Shown: positions 51,461 to 62,597, numbered from the stretch's first letter. The stretch is 64,000 nt of DNA from Craspedostauros australis (GCA_026770025.1 JAMXDE010000005.1:2294001-2358000); one strand, 5' to 3'. Notes: a model not told the origin generated them from the letters alone. Translations and numbers: made by a program.

Positions 51461-53527
51461 ATGCCAAATGTTACAGGCAAACACCTCATTATTGCTGCTG
51501 GGTCAGGTGACTTGTCGATGTTGAAGGAATGGAAGAAGCAGAATGAAGGAGTTGATGTCGACAAGGCTTTCGAGGCGAGTGGTACCACTCCCCTTCATAA
51601 AGCATGCACGTACGGCCACCTGGAGTGTGTGAAGTACCTCATCGAATCGTGTGGGGCAAACATCAACTACAAAAACAACCGTGGTGCCACTCCCCTTGTT
51701 TGTGCATGCCAAGGCACATGCTACAACAATTGCCTCAACGGATGCCTGGAGTGTGTGAAGTACCTCATCGAATCATATGAGGCCGACGCCAACTGCAAAG
51801 ACGACTATGGTTGGACTCCCCTTCATTGGGCATGCTTTAACGTCCAAGTGGAGTGTGTGAAGTACCTCATCGAATCATGTGAGGCCGACGCCAACTGCAA
51901 AAACAACAGTGGTTGGACCCCCCTTCATCGGGCATGCCATGACGGCCACCTGAAGTGTGTGAAGTACCTCATCGAATCAGGTGAGGCCGACTCCAGCTGC
52001 AAAGACAACAATGGCTGGACCCCCCTTCATTGGGCATGTATGGAAGGCGAGCTGGAGTGTGTGCAGTACCTCATCGATTCATGTGAGGCCGACATCAACT
52101 GCAAAGACAACTATGGTAACACTCCCCTTCATCGGGCATGCATGCATGGCGAACTGGAGTGTGTGAAGTACCTCATTGAATCATGTGAGGCTGACGCCAA
52201 CTGCAAAGACAACAATGGCTGGACTCCCCTTCATTGGGCATGCTTCAACAACCGCCTCGAGTGTGTGAAGTACCTCATCGAATCATGCGGGGCTGACGTC
52301 AACTACAAAAGCCACAATGGAAACACTCCCCTTCATTACGCATGCTTCGATGGCCAGCTGGAGTGTGCGAAGTACCTCATCAACTCATGCAGGGCTGACA
52401 TCAACTGCGAAAACTACTGTGGTTGGACTCCCCTTCATGTGGCATGCATGAACGGCCAGCTGGAGTGTGTGAAGTACCTCATCGAATCATGCAGGGCTGA
52501 CATCAACTGCAAAGACAGCAATGGTCCCACTCCCCTTCATGTGGCATGCGGTACCGGCCAGCTGGAGTGTGTGAAGTACCTCATCGAATCATGCAGGGCT
52601 GACATCAACTGCAAGGACGACAATGGTTCCACTCCCCTTCATGACGCATGCTCCAACGGCCAGCTGGAGTGTGTGAAGTACCTCATCGAATCATGCAGGG
52701 CTGACATCAACTGCAAAGACAACGATGATGACACTCCCCTTCATTTCGCATGCATGAACGGGAAGCTGGAGTGTGTGAAGTACCTCATCGAATCATGCAG
52801 GGCTGACATCAACTGCAAAAACAACTCTGGTTCCACTCCCCTTCATGAGGCACACTCCAATGGCTACCTGGAGTGTGTGGAGTACGTCGTTGCATCAGCC
52901 AATGCCAATAATGACATCCAACGCAACAACAACAACATCGACATCCAAAGCAACAACAACAAAATCAACATCCAACGCAACAACAACAAAGTCGACATCC
53001 AAAGCAACAACAACAACACCAACATCCAAAGCAACAACAACAAAATTGACATCCAAAGCAACAACAATGACACCAATATCCAAAGCAACAACAACAAAAT
53101 CAACATCCAAAGCAACAACAACAAAATCAACATCCAAAGCAACAACAACAAAGTCGACATCCAAAGTAACAACAACGAAATTGACATCCAACTCAACAAC
53201 AACAAAATTGACATCCAAAGCAACAACAACGAAATCAACATCCAAAGCAACAACAACAAAGTCGACATCCAAAGCAACAACAACAATACCAACATCCAAC
53301 ACAACAACAACAACACCAACATCCAAAGCAACAACAACAAAATCAACATCCAAAGCAACAACAATGACACCAACATCCAAAGCAACAACAACAAAATCGA
53401 CATCCAACGCAACAACAACAAAATTGACATCCAAAGTAACAACAACAACACCAACAACAACAACATCCAACGCAATTGGTTCTGTTGTTGGCGCTGGTGG
53501 AAGGCTCCGCGCACAGAGAATCAGTAG
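51461..53527 (+). CDS. Ankyrin-repeat protein with an Asn-rich 9-residue repeat tail
   Basis: A 688-residue protein from the ATG at 51461. Residues about 42-488 contain 13 ankyrin repeats of about 34 residues with very similar consensus (TPLHWAC, then LECVKYLIESCxADINCKDNNG); repeat 2 carries an eight-residue insertion rich in Cys and Asn. Adjacent repeats are also nearly identical at DNA level, which points to recent tandem growth or gene conversion. From about 488 to 670 the chain is 20 copies of a nine-residue unit of INIQSNNNK type, then a short C-terminus with RNWFCCWRWW. Ankyrin stacks bind proteins; the partner is unknown. The gene lies between retroelements E1 and E2. No signal peptide or membrane segment is visible. 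Confidence 0.85.
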   Translation: MPNVTGKHLIIAAGSGDLSMLKEWKKQNEGVDVDKAFEASGTTPLHKACTYGHLECVKYLIESCGANINYKNNRGATPLVCACQGTCYNNCLNGCLECVKYLIESYEADANCKDDYGWTPLHWACFNVQVECVKYLIESCEADANCKNNSGWTPLHRACHDGHLKCVKYLIESGEADSSCKDNNGWTPLHWACMEGELECVQYLIDSCEADINCKDNYGNTPLHRACMHGELECVKYLIESCEADANCKDNNGWTPLHWACFNNRLECVKYLIESCGADVNYKSHNGNTPLHYACFDGQLECAKYLINSCRADINCENYCGWTPLHVACMNGQLECVKYLIESCRADINCKDSNGPTPLHVACGTGQLECVKYLIESCRADINCKDDNGSTPLHDACSNGQLECVKYLIESCRADINCKDNDDDTPLHFACMNGKLECVKYLIESCRADINCKNNSGSTPLHEAHSNGYLECVEYVVASANANNDIQRNNNNIDIQSNNNKINIQRNNNKVDIQSNNNNTNIQSNNNKIDIQSNNNDTNIQSNNNKINIQSNNNKINIQSNNNKVDIQSNNNEIDIQLNNNKIDIQSNNNEINIQSNNNKVDIQSNNNNTNIQHNNNNTNIQSNNNKINIQSNNNDTNIQSNNNKIDIQRNNNKIDIQSNNNNTNNNNIQRNWFCCWRWWKAPRTENQ
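52913..53474 (+). repeat. 27-bp coding minisatellite, about 20 units
   Basis: Units of the type GACATCCAAAGCAACAACAA plus CAAAATC are repeated head to tail and keep the frame, coding the nine-residue Asn-rich repeats. Variation between units is mainly at positions 1-2 and 9 of the peptide (D/N, I/V/T, K/N/E/D). The antisense strand is also open over much of this stretch because the unit lacks stop codons in that frame. Confidence 0.95.
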
Positions 53528-53759
53528 TTGTAACACTCTTTGGCTGTAAGTGTTTCTGTTACTTGTTACTGTAGTTGTTACTGATTGTTGATGAGCGTGC
53601 ATGTGGAATGAGATGATCAAGATGCTCTCTTGATCCATCTCTTCCTTGCTCTCATTGCTGGTGCAATACTCTTGCACCTCCATGCATATTGCTCTCATGT
53701 TGCTCGTTGATGTTGACTTGATCGTCAACGTTGTCGTCTTTCTCTCGTTGTCTCATTGT
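53528..53759. other. Spacer between the ankyrin gene and the inverted LTR
   Basis: T-rich sequence, likely the 3' UTR of the ankyrin gene. Nothing else seen. Confidence 0.4.
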
Positions 53760-54060
53760 TGTTCCGTTCTCAGGTTTTGTTGAATCTGATGATTGATGGA
53801 ATCTGATGGATTACTTAAAACATATTTCATTCTCTGTAGACCTGGTAGGTAAGGCCTTGAGATGACATCACATGTGGTGGATACTGTGGTATCCGCTGGT
53901 ATCGCGGTATCCTGGCATTGTAGTATCGTAGTGTCCTTGTGGTATCGTGGTGGTATCATTGGGATGTCATCAATTTTGGGTCGTGATTGCACCAACAAAT
54001 ATTCCTGCTGGCACGCAAGTGTGACTGGTGCATACACATCTGAGTACACACATTCCGACA
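53760..54060 (-). repeat. E2-family LTR in inverted orientation (301 bp)
   Basis: On the minus strand it starts TGTCGGAATG and ends GAGAACGGAACA, giving TG...CA ends. It matches the LTR at 56341 with obvious divergence, but in the opposite orientation, and it directly abuts open pol coding sequence of E2 at 54061. It is therefore not the normal 5' LTR of E2. Confidence 0.9.
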
Positions 54061-56321
54061 TGAAGAGGACGTTGACACGATCCCTGCCAATGATGACACG
54101 CTGACCAACATTGAAGATGTTGCCCCACCGAGTGCCCCGCCAAGCATCCTTCGCACTCCACCCACTTCGCGCAAACGTTCGCACGAAGCGCATGATGATC
54201 CAATAACGAACCGTGTCGCAACAGCCAACCCTCCACGACGGCCAAGCAAGCGCGATACCACTCGCAGCAAACGACGCCAACGATGCATCGAGCAAAGCAG
54301 ACACAACTCAAAGGTGGATGCGAAATCCCGTACATCGCTGCCATCCAACACGAAAGGAAAGAGCGAATTGCGCAACCTTGCAAACTACAACAAGCCAGGG
54401 AAGACGGCGAAGGATGAGAGCAAGAGATTCACAACCAACCTATCTGTCTTCAATAGGGGAAGCGATACCGACAACAACAAGAGAAACACAGACGACGATC
54501 AGGACAGCAGCGAGGAGACCAAAAATGACGACGAAACCAACGGCAACACTACCGACGAGAATGAAGAGAACAATGAAGCTACGGACGACGAAGACGGCGA
54601 CTCTCCTCCACCAGACACCATCAATGCAATCACTGATGCTCTATTTGGAAACAACGCAATCAGCACCGACGATTTTGAGATGGAGATCTGCGCAGCCACC
54701 CAAGATGAGACAGGAGAGACATCGACACACATCGAGCCATCAACCTTCAACCAAGCATTCAACCATCCAAATGCAACACACGAAAAGGGCTTACAGAGGC
54801 GCCATCGCAAAGGAGTTCAGCTCGATGGATGCTCGATCCGTCTACAGCAAGATCAAGCGCTCATCGATCCCGAGGGACCGCAGATGCTGCAAGTGCAAAT
54901 GGGTGTTTAAATTAAAGTGCAATGGAACCTATCGAGCGCGCCTGGTAGCATGCGGCTACTCACAGGTTGCAGGAGTGGACTACCAAGAGCACCACTTGCC
55001 TGTCATCCATGATGTTACGTACCAAGTGATGATGGTGATCATGCTACTGCAGAAGATGGACTACACACTCGTGGAAGTTGTCACTGCATTCTTGTACGGC
55101 AATCTCGAAGAAGAGGTGTACATGAATTGTCCAAACGGAATGGACAGCACACCTGATGAGGCGCTGCTGCTACACAAGTCAATCTACGGGCTGGTCCAGA
55201 GCGCACGCCAATGGTACAAGATGCTGGTATCAATGCTGAAGGGAATGCGATTCGACCAGAGCGCGGCAGATCCGTGCCTTTTCCATTGCAAGACGAAGTA
55301 TGGAACAGTGATTGTGGCAATCTACGTTGACGACTGCTTCTCCTCCGGACATCAGAAGGCACTCGAACAATTCATCAACGACATCCAGAAGAGCAAGTTC
55401 AAGGTCACCATCGAGAAGGGTTTGGGTGACTACCTCAGCTGCAACATCCAGATAAACGCAGACAAGACCAGAGCCGTCCTACGCCAGCCACATCTGATCC
55501 GAAACCTAATCACTGAATTCGGTGGGAAGGTGGAGAAGATGCAGCGCTACGCGACGCCAGGGACGCCAAGCCAGAGCATCGTTCGCCCATCCGAAGAGAA
55601 CAGATTACAGAAGGTAGATGCAGCAGAGCATGCTGACTATCGCAAGGGAGTGGGAATGCTGCTATTCTTAATCAAGCATTCGCGTCCCGACATCGCCAAC
55701 CCTGTCAGAGAGCTGACGAAGGTACTTGACGGACCGACCAAGGCTGCAACCAAGGAGATGCGGCGTATCATCAAATACGTCATCGACACGAAGCACTACG
55801 GTCTGAAGATCCATCCCGTCATGACAGACAGCAGCGCATGGAACATGGAGATGTTCTGCGACAGCGAATACGCCGGAGACAAGGACACTTGCATCAGTGT
55901 TGGCGGATTCATTCTCTACCTCTGTCAAGTCCCTATCCTCTGGCGATCCAAGGAACAGAAGGCAGTGACACTCAGTTCATCAGAGGCAGAGTACATCGCG
56001 CTATCCGAAGCGGCGAAGGAGATCTTCTTTGTGATGCAACTCCTGGAGAGTGTGGGAGTGCCAGTGAAGACTCCAATCACCGTGAGAGTCGACAACGTTG
56101 GAGCGATCTTCATCGCGAAGAATCCCTCAACATCGCAACGCTCCCGCCATATCGACGTACGCCATCATTACGTCCGCAACATGGTGAATGACAAGCTGAT
56201 CGAAATCATCTTCGTCAAATCAGAGAACAACCGAAGCGACGGCTTCACGAAGAACATCAAGTCGGAGCCACAGCGCGAGCACGAGAAGTCCTACCTACAC
56301 ACTGGCGACAGCAGCGAATGA
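54061..56321 (+). pseudogene. E2 pol remnant: spacer, reverse transcriptase, RNase H
   Basis: The first part is open from the LTR junction in one frame (DVDTIPANDDTLTNIEDV onward, to about 54785, acidic in its second half). The reading then shifts by one base near the peptide AFNHPN into the RT frame, which is uninterrupted to the TGA at 56319-56321. RT has CCKCKWVFKLK, LVACGYSQ and an intact catalytic YVDD. RNase H has DSEYAGD, SSSEAEY, RVDN and SRHIDVRHH. Without gag, protease and integrase it cannot move by itself, but the RT to RNase H half looks chemically intact. Confidence 0.9.
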
Positions 56322-56340
56322 CTGACGCCTACAGGAAGGG

Positions 56341-56620
56341 TGTCGGAATGTGTGTACTCGGATGTGTATGCATCAGTCACACTTGCGCGCCATCATCCAG
56401 AATATTTGGTGGCGGAATCACGACCCAAAACTATGACGTCACAGCGATACCACCGAGATACCACGAGGATACTGCGATATTACGATGACAGGATACCGCG
56501 ATACCAGCGGATACCACAGTATCCATCACACGTGACGTCACATTGAGACCTTAACTACCAGGTCTACAGGAATGAAATATGTTGTGAATATTCCATCAGA
56601 TTCGATCAATCATCAGGTTC
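56341..56620 (+). repeat. Incomplete 3' LTR of E2
   Basis: Starts TGTCGGAATG right after the purine tract. It carries an iterated GATACCxC motif (about 56440-56515). The 3' end is cut off at the first base of E3. Confidence 0.88.
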
Positions 56621-56760
56621 TGTTGGTACACGGTCGGATGACAGACGGAGCAGCAGCAAATCCCATGTTCACAGCCTCTGCGGAGACAATCAGAGTATCC
56701 ATAATAATCTCACATCATCACACACACACAACACATCCGTATCGTCTCCCAATCATCACA
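56621..56760 (+). repeat. E3 5' LTR (140 bp)
   Basis: TG...CA ends and an internal CA run. The left neighbour is the truncated E2 LTR without a spacer. Confidence 0.93.
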
Positions 56761-56920
56761 GGTTATGAGGAAATACGCTTCCACAGGAAGACCATCCACA
56801 TAAACTTCGTCACCCTCTCTGCAATAGGAAATACCCATCCAGGCGCAGCTCCTCGTTCCTCTCTTCGCTCCTCGCTTCGATCGCTTTCCGCGTTCTCTCT
56901 TTTCTTTTTTCGTTGACATC

Positions 56921-58600
56921 ATGGCTGACACCACTGAGCAAGTCGATCACTTAAAGGTCACTCGTGCCCTTTTTGACCGATTCAACTGGCAATGGCTCGA
57001 TGATTTCTCGAAACAGACACGGGTCAACACTGACGGTGAATTCTACGATTTCCTTGACGCCCCCGATGCTTACTTCGACCAGCTCTTTGATGCTTGGAAG
57101 CAGGGGTCATCCACCAGGCGTTTCGGGATGCAGCGGCTCCGCGCCTACGCCTTGGCGCATCCAGACTACGACAAGTGGTTTCCCACTCTCACGCGCAGCG
57201 ACATTCGCAAGTTCGCTGCCCCCGTTCCCAAAGACCCCGCTTTGCCTCCGGATACCGCGGACGTTGCTGACGGCAAGCCTACTGCGCGCACAGGCGCAAG
57301 CGAAGGTGTCGCTGAACACCCTGGCCCTACGGGTGACGCTCCCAGCGTGGAAACCCCGCGTGTTGATCAGGGTATTGCCCCTGCTCACGACTTCCAGGCT
57401 GGCACCGGTACCACCAACAGTCCGTTCCAGGTTGGCGAAGACGGCGCGGAGGCCGCTGACTACATCACCAATTCAGGCCTTTCCTACTCCATGGCGAAGA
57501 ACAACCCCGCTGTGCTCCAGCACTTTCACTACGTTGCTGTGCAGTCGCCCATCGAGCCTGACCGCGATTCGCTTGGCTTCTGGCAGCGCTGGGAGGTCAA
57601 GCTTGAGGTGGACGATCCCACCAGCGTCCTCAAGTGGTACACGCAGCTCCAGAGTGAGGCTGCCAACGTTGAGGCGCACATCTGCCCTCTCTCAGCTTTC
57701 AACCCCGCCTGCTTGGTCTTTCCGAAAGGCGCTTCGAGAGCACAAGTCTTCCGCGCTGGTCGGTTGCTTGAGCAGAAGCTACAGCAATCCGGTGTGCTCG
57801 ACCTGGGTCATCCATCCCTCAGCATGTTCTACGCTGGGAGCTTCAGGATCTTGCCTCATTGGCTATTGTCCTTCGTGTTCTTACACCAGCTCCTGTTGGA
57901 TGCGTACATGCGGGTCAAGAACACTGTGAGCCAAGCGCCTGTGTACAGTGACTTCAACGACGTTGTCCAGTATGCCAACGCTCTCCTCGAGTTCCAACAG
58001 ACAGAGGGAGTTGTACACCAGCGTGTGGTCACTGACGTGGAACTCACTCGTCGGTTCCTTGAAGGGCTCCGCTCGCAAGGCGTGCCTGTCGAGCACCACC
58101 TGACGTCTCTTGAACTGGTGCCTGGCGCTCGTCGAGTTCCACCTCATCTCCACGTGTCAACTTTGGCCCGCACCATCCGTGGGGACCCCACTGCGCCTGT
58201 CAAGCCTGTTGAGCATCGCGCGCAGACTCGGTCCTTCACGCGTGACAACCGAGGTGGCGGCCGTTGTGAGGAGCGCAAGAAGTCGGCTTTCTACCAGCCA
58301 GACAAGGACGCGTTCTGCAAGGCCTGCCGCCGGCCAGGGCACCGTTCTGGGACATGCTTGCCGTGGGCGCGCGACCTCGCGTTCGCAGAGCTTCGCGAGG
58401 AGAAGCCTGACCTGGCCAAGAAGGTCCTGGTGGCGTACAAGGAGGCCTACTCCCGTGACCGTTCGCGCACAGTTGCACGGGCCGTCAAGATGGTGCGTGA
58501 GGAATACGGCTCTGACGGCACCAGCGACGGTGATGGTGAGGCTTTTGACCGCACGGCCCAAATTCTCTTCCAGGATTTTGTGCTTGCCGGCCAGGAGTAG
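56921..58600 (+). CDS. E3 gag protein with one zinc knuckle
   Basis: A 559-residue intact frame from the ATG at 56921. The N-terminal part is acidic and helical, a Pro/Ala/Gly-rich linker covers about 100-170, the middle resembles a capsid-type helical domain, and a single zinc knuckle CKACRRPGHRSGTC (CX2CX4HX4C) lies near 465-480. It should package the element RNA into cytoplasmic particles. Gag ends with the TAG at 58598-58600, overlapping the open pol frame (-1 relative) from 58516, so pol would need a frameshift within these 85 bases. I see no classical slippery heptamer in register. Gag is the only intact gene of E3. Confidence 0.85.
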   Translation: MADTTEQVDHLKVTRALFDRFNWQWLDDFSKQTRVNTDGEFYDFLDAPDAYFDQLFDAWKQGSSTRRFGMQRLRAYALAHPDYDKWFPTLTRSDIRKFAAPVPKDPALPPDTADVADGKPTARTGASEGVAEHPGPTGDAPSVETPRVDQGIAPAHDFQAGTGTTNSPFQVGEDGAEAADYITNSGLSYSMAKNNPAVLQHFHYVAVQSPIEPDRDSLGFWQRWEVKLEVDDPTSVLKWYTQLQSEAANVEAHICPLSAFNPACLVFPKGASRAQVFRAGRLLEQKLQQSGVLDLGHPSLSMFYAGSFRILPHWLLSFVFLHQLLLDAYMRVKNTVSQAPVYSDFNDVVQYANALLEFQQTEGVVHQRVVTDVELTRRFLEGLRSQGVPVEHHLTSLELVPGARRVPPHLHVSTLARTIRGDPTAPVKPVEHRAQTRSFTRDNRGGGRCEERKKSAFYQPDKDAFCKACRRPGHRSGTCLPWARDLAFAELREEKPDLAKKVLVAYKEAYSRDRSRTVARAVKMVREEYGSDGTSDGDGEAFDRTAQILFQDFVLAGQE

Positions 58601-61600
58601 ACCAACTCCCTGGTGAGCGGTACAAGGCCCCTGGTCATGATCGCGGGATGCATACAGGCACGCCTCTTGGCGATGCATCTCCGCTCGACGCTGCCTGTGG
58701 ACGCAATCGTCCAACCGAGCTGAGACCGTTCGTTATGTTCACGACGGTCCAGCTCCGCGCACACGCGCTCGAGGGTTGCACTAGTTCCGATTGGCGAGAT
58801 CGCGTCAAGGGACAGTGCGACTTGGGAGCCAACGTGTGTGCCACGCCGCATGCTGCGCTGCTGAAGCGGTACGTGCCTTTTGGTACACCGTCGATGCTCG
58901 CAGCTGCGGACTCTTCGTCGCCAGCCATGCCATGCCCTGGTGCGGGATACGCATGCATCCAGTGCGGCGACGGTGAAGACCTCAGTGTTCGCATGCTCCT
59001 ATGCCCTCTGCTTGCTGACACTCTTGTGTCGCCACAGGCCATCATCCGACAGACCGACAACAGCTTCGACGGGTTTGGCATCGAGTCTACGTCTCGTGAC
59101 GCTTTCATCGTATTCCGTTCGCCCCAGCGCGACCTACGCATTCCACTGCTCATTCGCAACGGCCTCTACTTCTTTGGCGGACCATCACCCCGCGCTATGG
59201 CCGCACGAGTCGCATCCAAGGCGCTGGTGACGGAGCTGTGGCATATGCGGCTGGGTCATGTGGGCGTCGGACAACTCCAGAAGCTGGTCAAGTGCTCCAG
59301 CGGCATTCCACCTGATGTCACACGACACTTGCATCCGCTTCGTCATTGCGATGTGTGCAGTCAAGCTGGCTATCAACACGCCAATCGTGGGCCAGCTGAC
59401 GTCGCCACCGCGAATGTTGCTGGCGCACGGTTCCACATCGACTTCGGCTTTATGCGGGCCTCTGACAGTTCCTACGGTCAGCAGCGTCGCACCAAGGACA
59501 CACAACGAGTGGTGCGGTCAGTCGACGGCTTCTGCGCATACCTCCTTGTTGTGGACGCATGGACCTGCTACGTTTGGGTTTTTCCAACCAAGGACAAGTC
59601 GCCGCCACTCATGGCTGTACGCCAAGTGCTCACCTCTTTTGGACGCCAACATGGCTACCGCGCTGTGCGTGTGGACTTGGGTGGAGAGCTTGCGCGGTCC
59701 GGGCAGTTCAGCACCATGGTGCAGGAATGCGGCTACACCGTCAAACCTACGGGTGCGGACTGTGCCTGGATGAATGGCAAAGTCGAACGCCTGAATCGCA
59801 CGTTTGGCACCATGGTGCGTGCTCTCCTCTACTCGTCCGGCCTGTCGCCCGACTTCTGGTCCAAGGCTCTGACACACACGGTGTATCTGAAGAACCGCAT
59901 GTATCACTCCACCATTGGGAAGACGCCGTATGAGATGCAACATGGGACTCCACCTGATCTCGGCCACATCCAGGTTTTTGGTGCCCGCGTCACCGTCAAG
60001 AAGCCAGGGAAACCGGCTGCCAAGCTTGATTGGCACACATACAGCGGCATCTTTGTGGGCCACACTGCGACGCCAACTCTACACGAGTACTACGACTTGA
60101 CTACGGGAAGGTTCAAGCGCGCTGGCAACATCGTCTTCGACGAAGCCCATTTTGCTTCCAGCACGCGCCCACCCGGGCCTCAGCTTCTCTACGATTTGGG
60201 ATTCCCACGAGAGGTGGCTGAGGTTTCGTGCGAACCTGTGCGGACAAAGGCTGCGTACCCCGTGGTGCCGATCCAACGAGCTGTCATGCCCAAGCTGGCC
60301 TTCAGCGTACCACTACCACTGGGAGATGTGCTTGATAGGTCCCTGTCGCACGCATCGGCGGCTCGATGCTCCGTTACAGGCCAAGTGGATATCGTTCCTC
60401 TCGAACTCACTGACAATCCTTTTGGTTTCGAGTTCGAGCAAGCGGTTGCTGTGAGCGGGAGCGATGATCTCCTTGGATTCGACTTCCAGTACGATTCCCA
60501 GCGTGACCGGCTGCAGCTGATGTTCTGCTGCCAAAGGCAACCTGCCGCTCGAATCCCTCGATGGCGTTCGCGGCTCTGACATTCGCACCTAATGTCCATC
60601 GACGGCGTGCAGGTGCACAATGTTGCTGAGGCCAAGGCAGTGCTACAGCGGCTGCGGCAAAGTCAAGCCACGAGTGTCGACTTCGTCTTCGCATTCGATG
60701 ATGTCCGGAACGCATTGTCACAACACGGTGTGCCGCAGATATACTTCGACCAAATGCGGCACATCCGGGATATCATTGACACCAGCACGCCCGTGGCACG
60801 CGCTACCAGCGTCACCAACGCTCCAGTCAAGCTCACGCGACGAAAGCTCCTGCATCAGGATGACTGGGACCAATGGCAGGCCGCGGAGTACAAGCAGCTG
60901 GATCAGTACGATGCTCAGCAAATGTTTGGTGCACCGGTTGTGCCGCCTTCGAATGCTGCGGTGTTCAATTGGGTGTGGGTATACGTCAACAAGACCCATG
61001 AGAACAATCGCAAGAAGGCGCGAGCGGTGTGCGATGGTTCGACCAGAGGCGGGCATGCAAGAGTCTTTGGGCATACATACGCGGCGACGCCGGATCTGAC
61101 TGAGTTTCGTCTCCTCTTGGCGGTTGCTGCTGTCCGTGGGCTCAAGGTGTATGGCTCCGATGTCACCAATGCTTTTGCGGAGGCGCCAGCAGGCAAACAA
61201 CGGTACTACATGAACGTTGATGATCAATACTCGTCCTGGTATCGCCACAAGTTTGGCACCGACATACCTTGAGGCCACGTCATCCCTGTCAACAAGAATT
61301 TGCAGGGCCATCCGGAGGCACCGTGACTATGGAGCAAGCACATCAATGGCATCCTCAAGGACTTGCGGTTCCTACCGACGACCCATGCTCCATGCCTCTA
61401 CACAGGGTCCGTTGGTGGTACTAAGGTGTTTGTGCTGCGACAGGTTGATGACTTTGCTGTGGCGGCGATCAACAAGACCGTCTTCGACAAGTTCTGCGAC
61501 ATGCTGGACAAGCGGCTCTTCCAACCGATCACTCGTCAGGGTCTGATGGTGCACTACAATGGTCTGGACATTGCGCAAACGCAACATTATGTGCGTGTTC

Positions 61601-62565
61601 ATTGCACATCCTACGTCGACAAAATGCTCGAGCGATACGAATGGCAGGGCATGAAGGCGACTCAGCGGCTCCCTATGCGGTCGGAGAACACACACGTCAA
61701 GTCACATGACAACGCCGAAGTACCGGCCACGGATGCGGAACGCGAGAGTATCGCTGCAACGTTCAAGTTCAAGTATCGACAGGCCATTGGGGAGCTTATC
61801 TGGGCAATGATTTCTTGCCGACCGGACATTGCGTTTCCAGTGGTCAAGCTTTCTCAATTCTCCACCAATCCTGCGGCGGTACACTTCGAAGGTGTGAAGT
61901 ATCTCATTCGGTACGTGGCGGGCACTCGCAGCTACGGCATCACCTACTGTCGAGTCCGACCGTTGGCGGATCTACCTGACATTCCAGCCCCAAGGCCGCT
62001 TTCGCCGCCTGACACCGAGGTGCATGATGCCAACCAGACACGACCTGTTGGAGCTGCCACACTATATGGCTTTGTCGACGCCGACTGGGGCGTGGATATT
62101 CGCCACCGCCGGTCCATTACTGGCGTGGTGAAAATGTTTGGTGGAGGTGCCATCGCATGGAAGACCAGGGTTCAGCCCACCATGTCCATGAGCAGCACCG
62201 AGGCGGAATTTATTGCAGCCAGTGACGCCGGCCGAATGGCGCTATGGCTGCGGTCGATTCTACACGAGATTGGCGTGGAGCAACAGTTCGCCACACTCAT
62301 CTTCGAGGACAATCGCGGCGCAAGGCTGATGACGACAGCAAGTCAGCCTACCCGAAACTCGCGACATATCGCAATCCGCGAGTTTGCGGTCCTTGACTGG
62401 GTGGAGCGCGATCTCTTGGCGTATCCAGAGGTCTCCTCAGAGATGAACGCATCTGATATCTGCACAAAACAGACACCCGTGGTCCTGTTCTTTCGGCACG
62501 TTGACCTAGTTATGGGTCGCAACGTGCCCTCATATGTAAACGACTACAGGAGTCCGGATTTGTAA
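58516..62565 (+). pseudogene. E3 pol: protease, integrase, RT, RNase H with three in-frame TGA codons
   Basis: The whole pol lies in one frame. The protease motif CDLGANV is near 58820. Integrase follows with WHMRLGH...CDVC, Asp in FHIDFGF, Asp in VRVDLGGE and Glu in NGKVERLNRT. A TGA at 60577-60579 comes before RT; RT is cut by TGA at 61270-61272 and 61324-61326, the latter inside the conserved EAP-x-LW element where relatives have Arg. RT keeps its catalytic VDD (RQVDDFAVA). RNase H shows FVDADWG, SSTEAEF, FEDNRGA and SRHIAIREF, the last position lacking the usual Asp. No frameshift is present; only stop codons break it. Confidence 0.92.
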
Positions 62566-62597
62566 CTTCGCTGACTGCGTCAGCGTGGGGGGGGGGG

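Larger units (their letters stand above)
54061..56620 (+). mobile_element. 5'-truncated Ty1/copia element E2 with an incomplete 3' LTR
   Basis: Contains the spacer after integrase, RT, RNase H, the purine tract ACAGGAAGGG and the first 280 bases of an LTR. Gag, protease and integrase are missing on the left, where the inverted LTR begins. The right LTR stops at CATCAGGTTC, where E3 begins; the last roughly 20 bases expected from the complete copy are absent. Coding sequence is clearly related to E1. Confidence 0.9.

Noticed and set aside
52913-53474. CRISPR-like array
   Set aside because: Head-to-tail 27-bp units have no spacers between them, keep a reading frame and lie in a eukaryotic gene.
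52845-53549. Plus-strand ORF of Thr/Ser/Lys repeats overlapping the minisatellite
   Set aside because: Alternative frame of the same repeat with no independent start context or domain.
52895-53728. 277-codon minus-strand ORF with Val/Leu/Asp repeats over the minisatellite
   Set aside because: It is the complement of the 27-bp repeat, open because the unit lacks stops in that frame; the ankyrin gene on the other strand explains the region.
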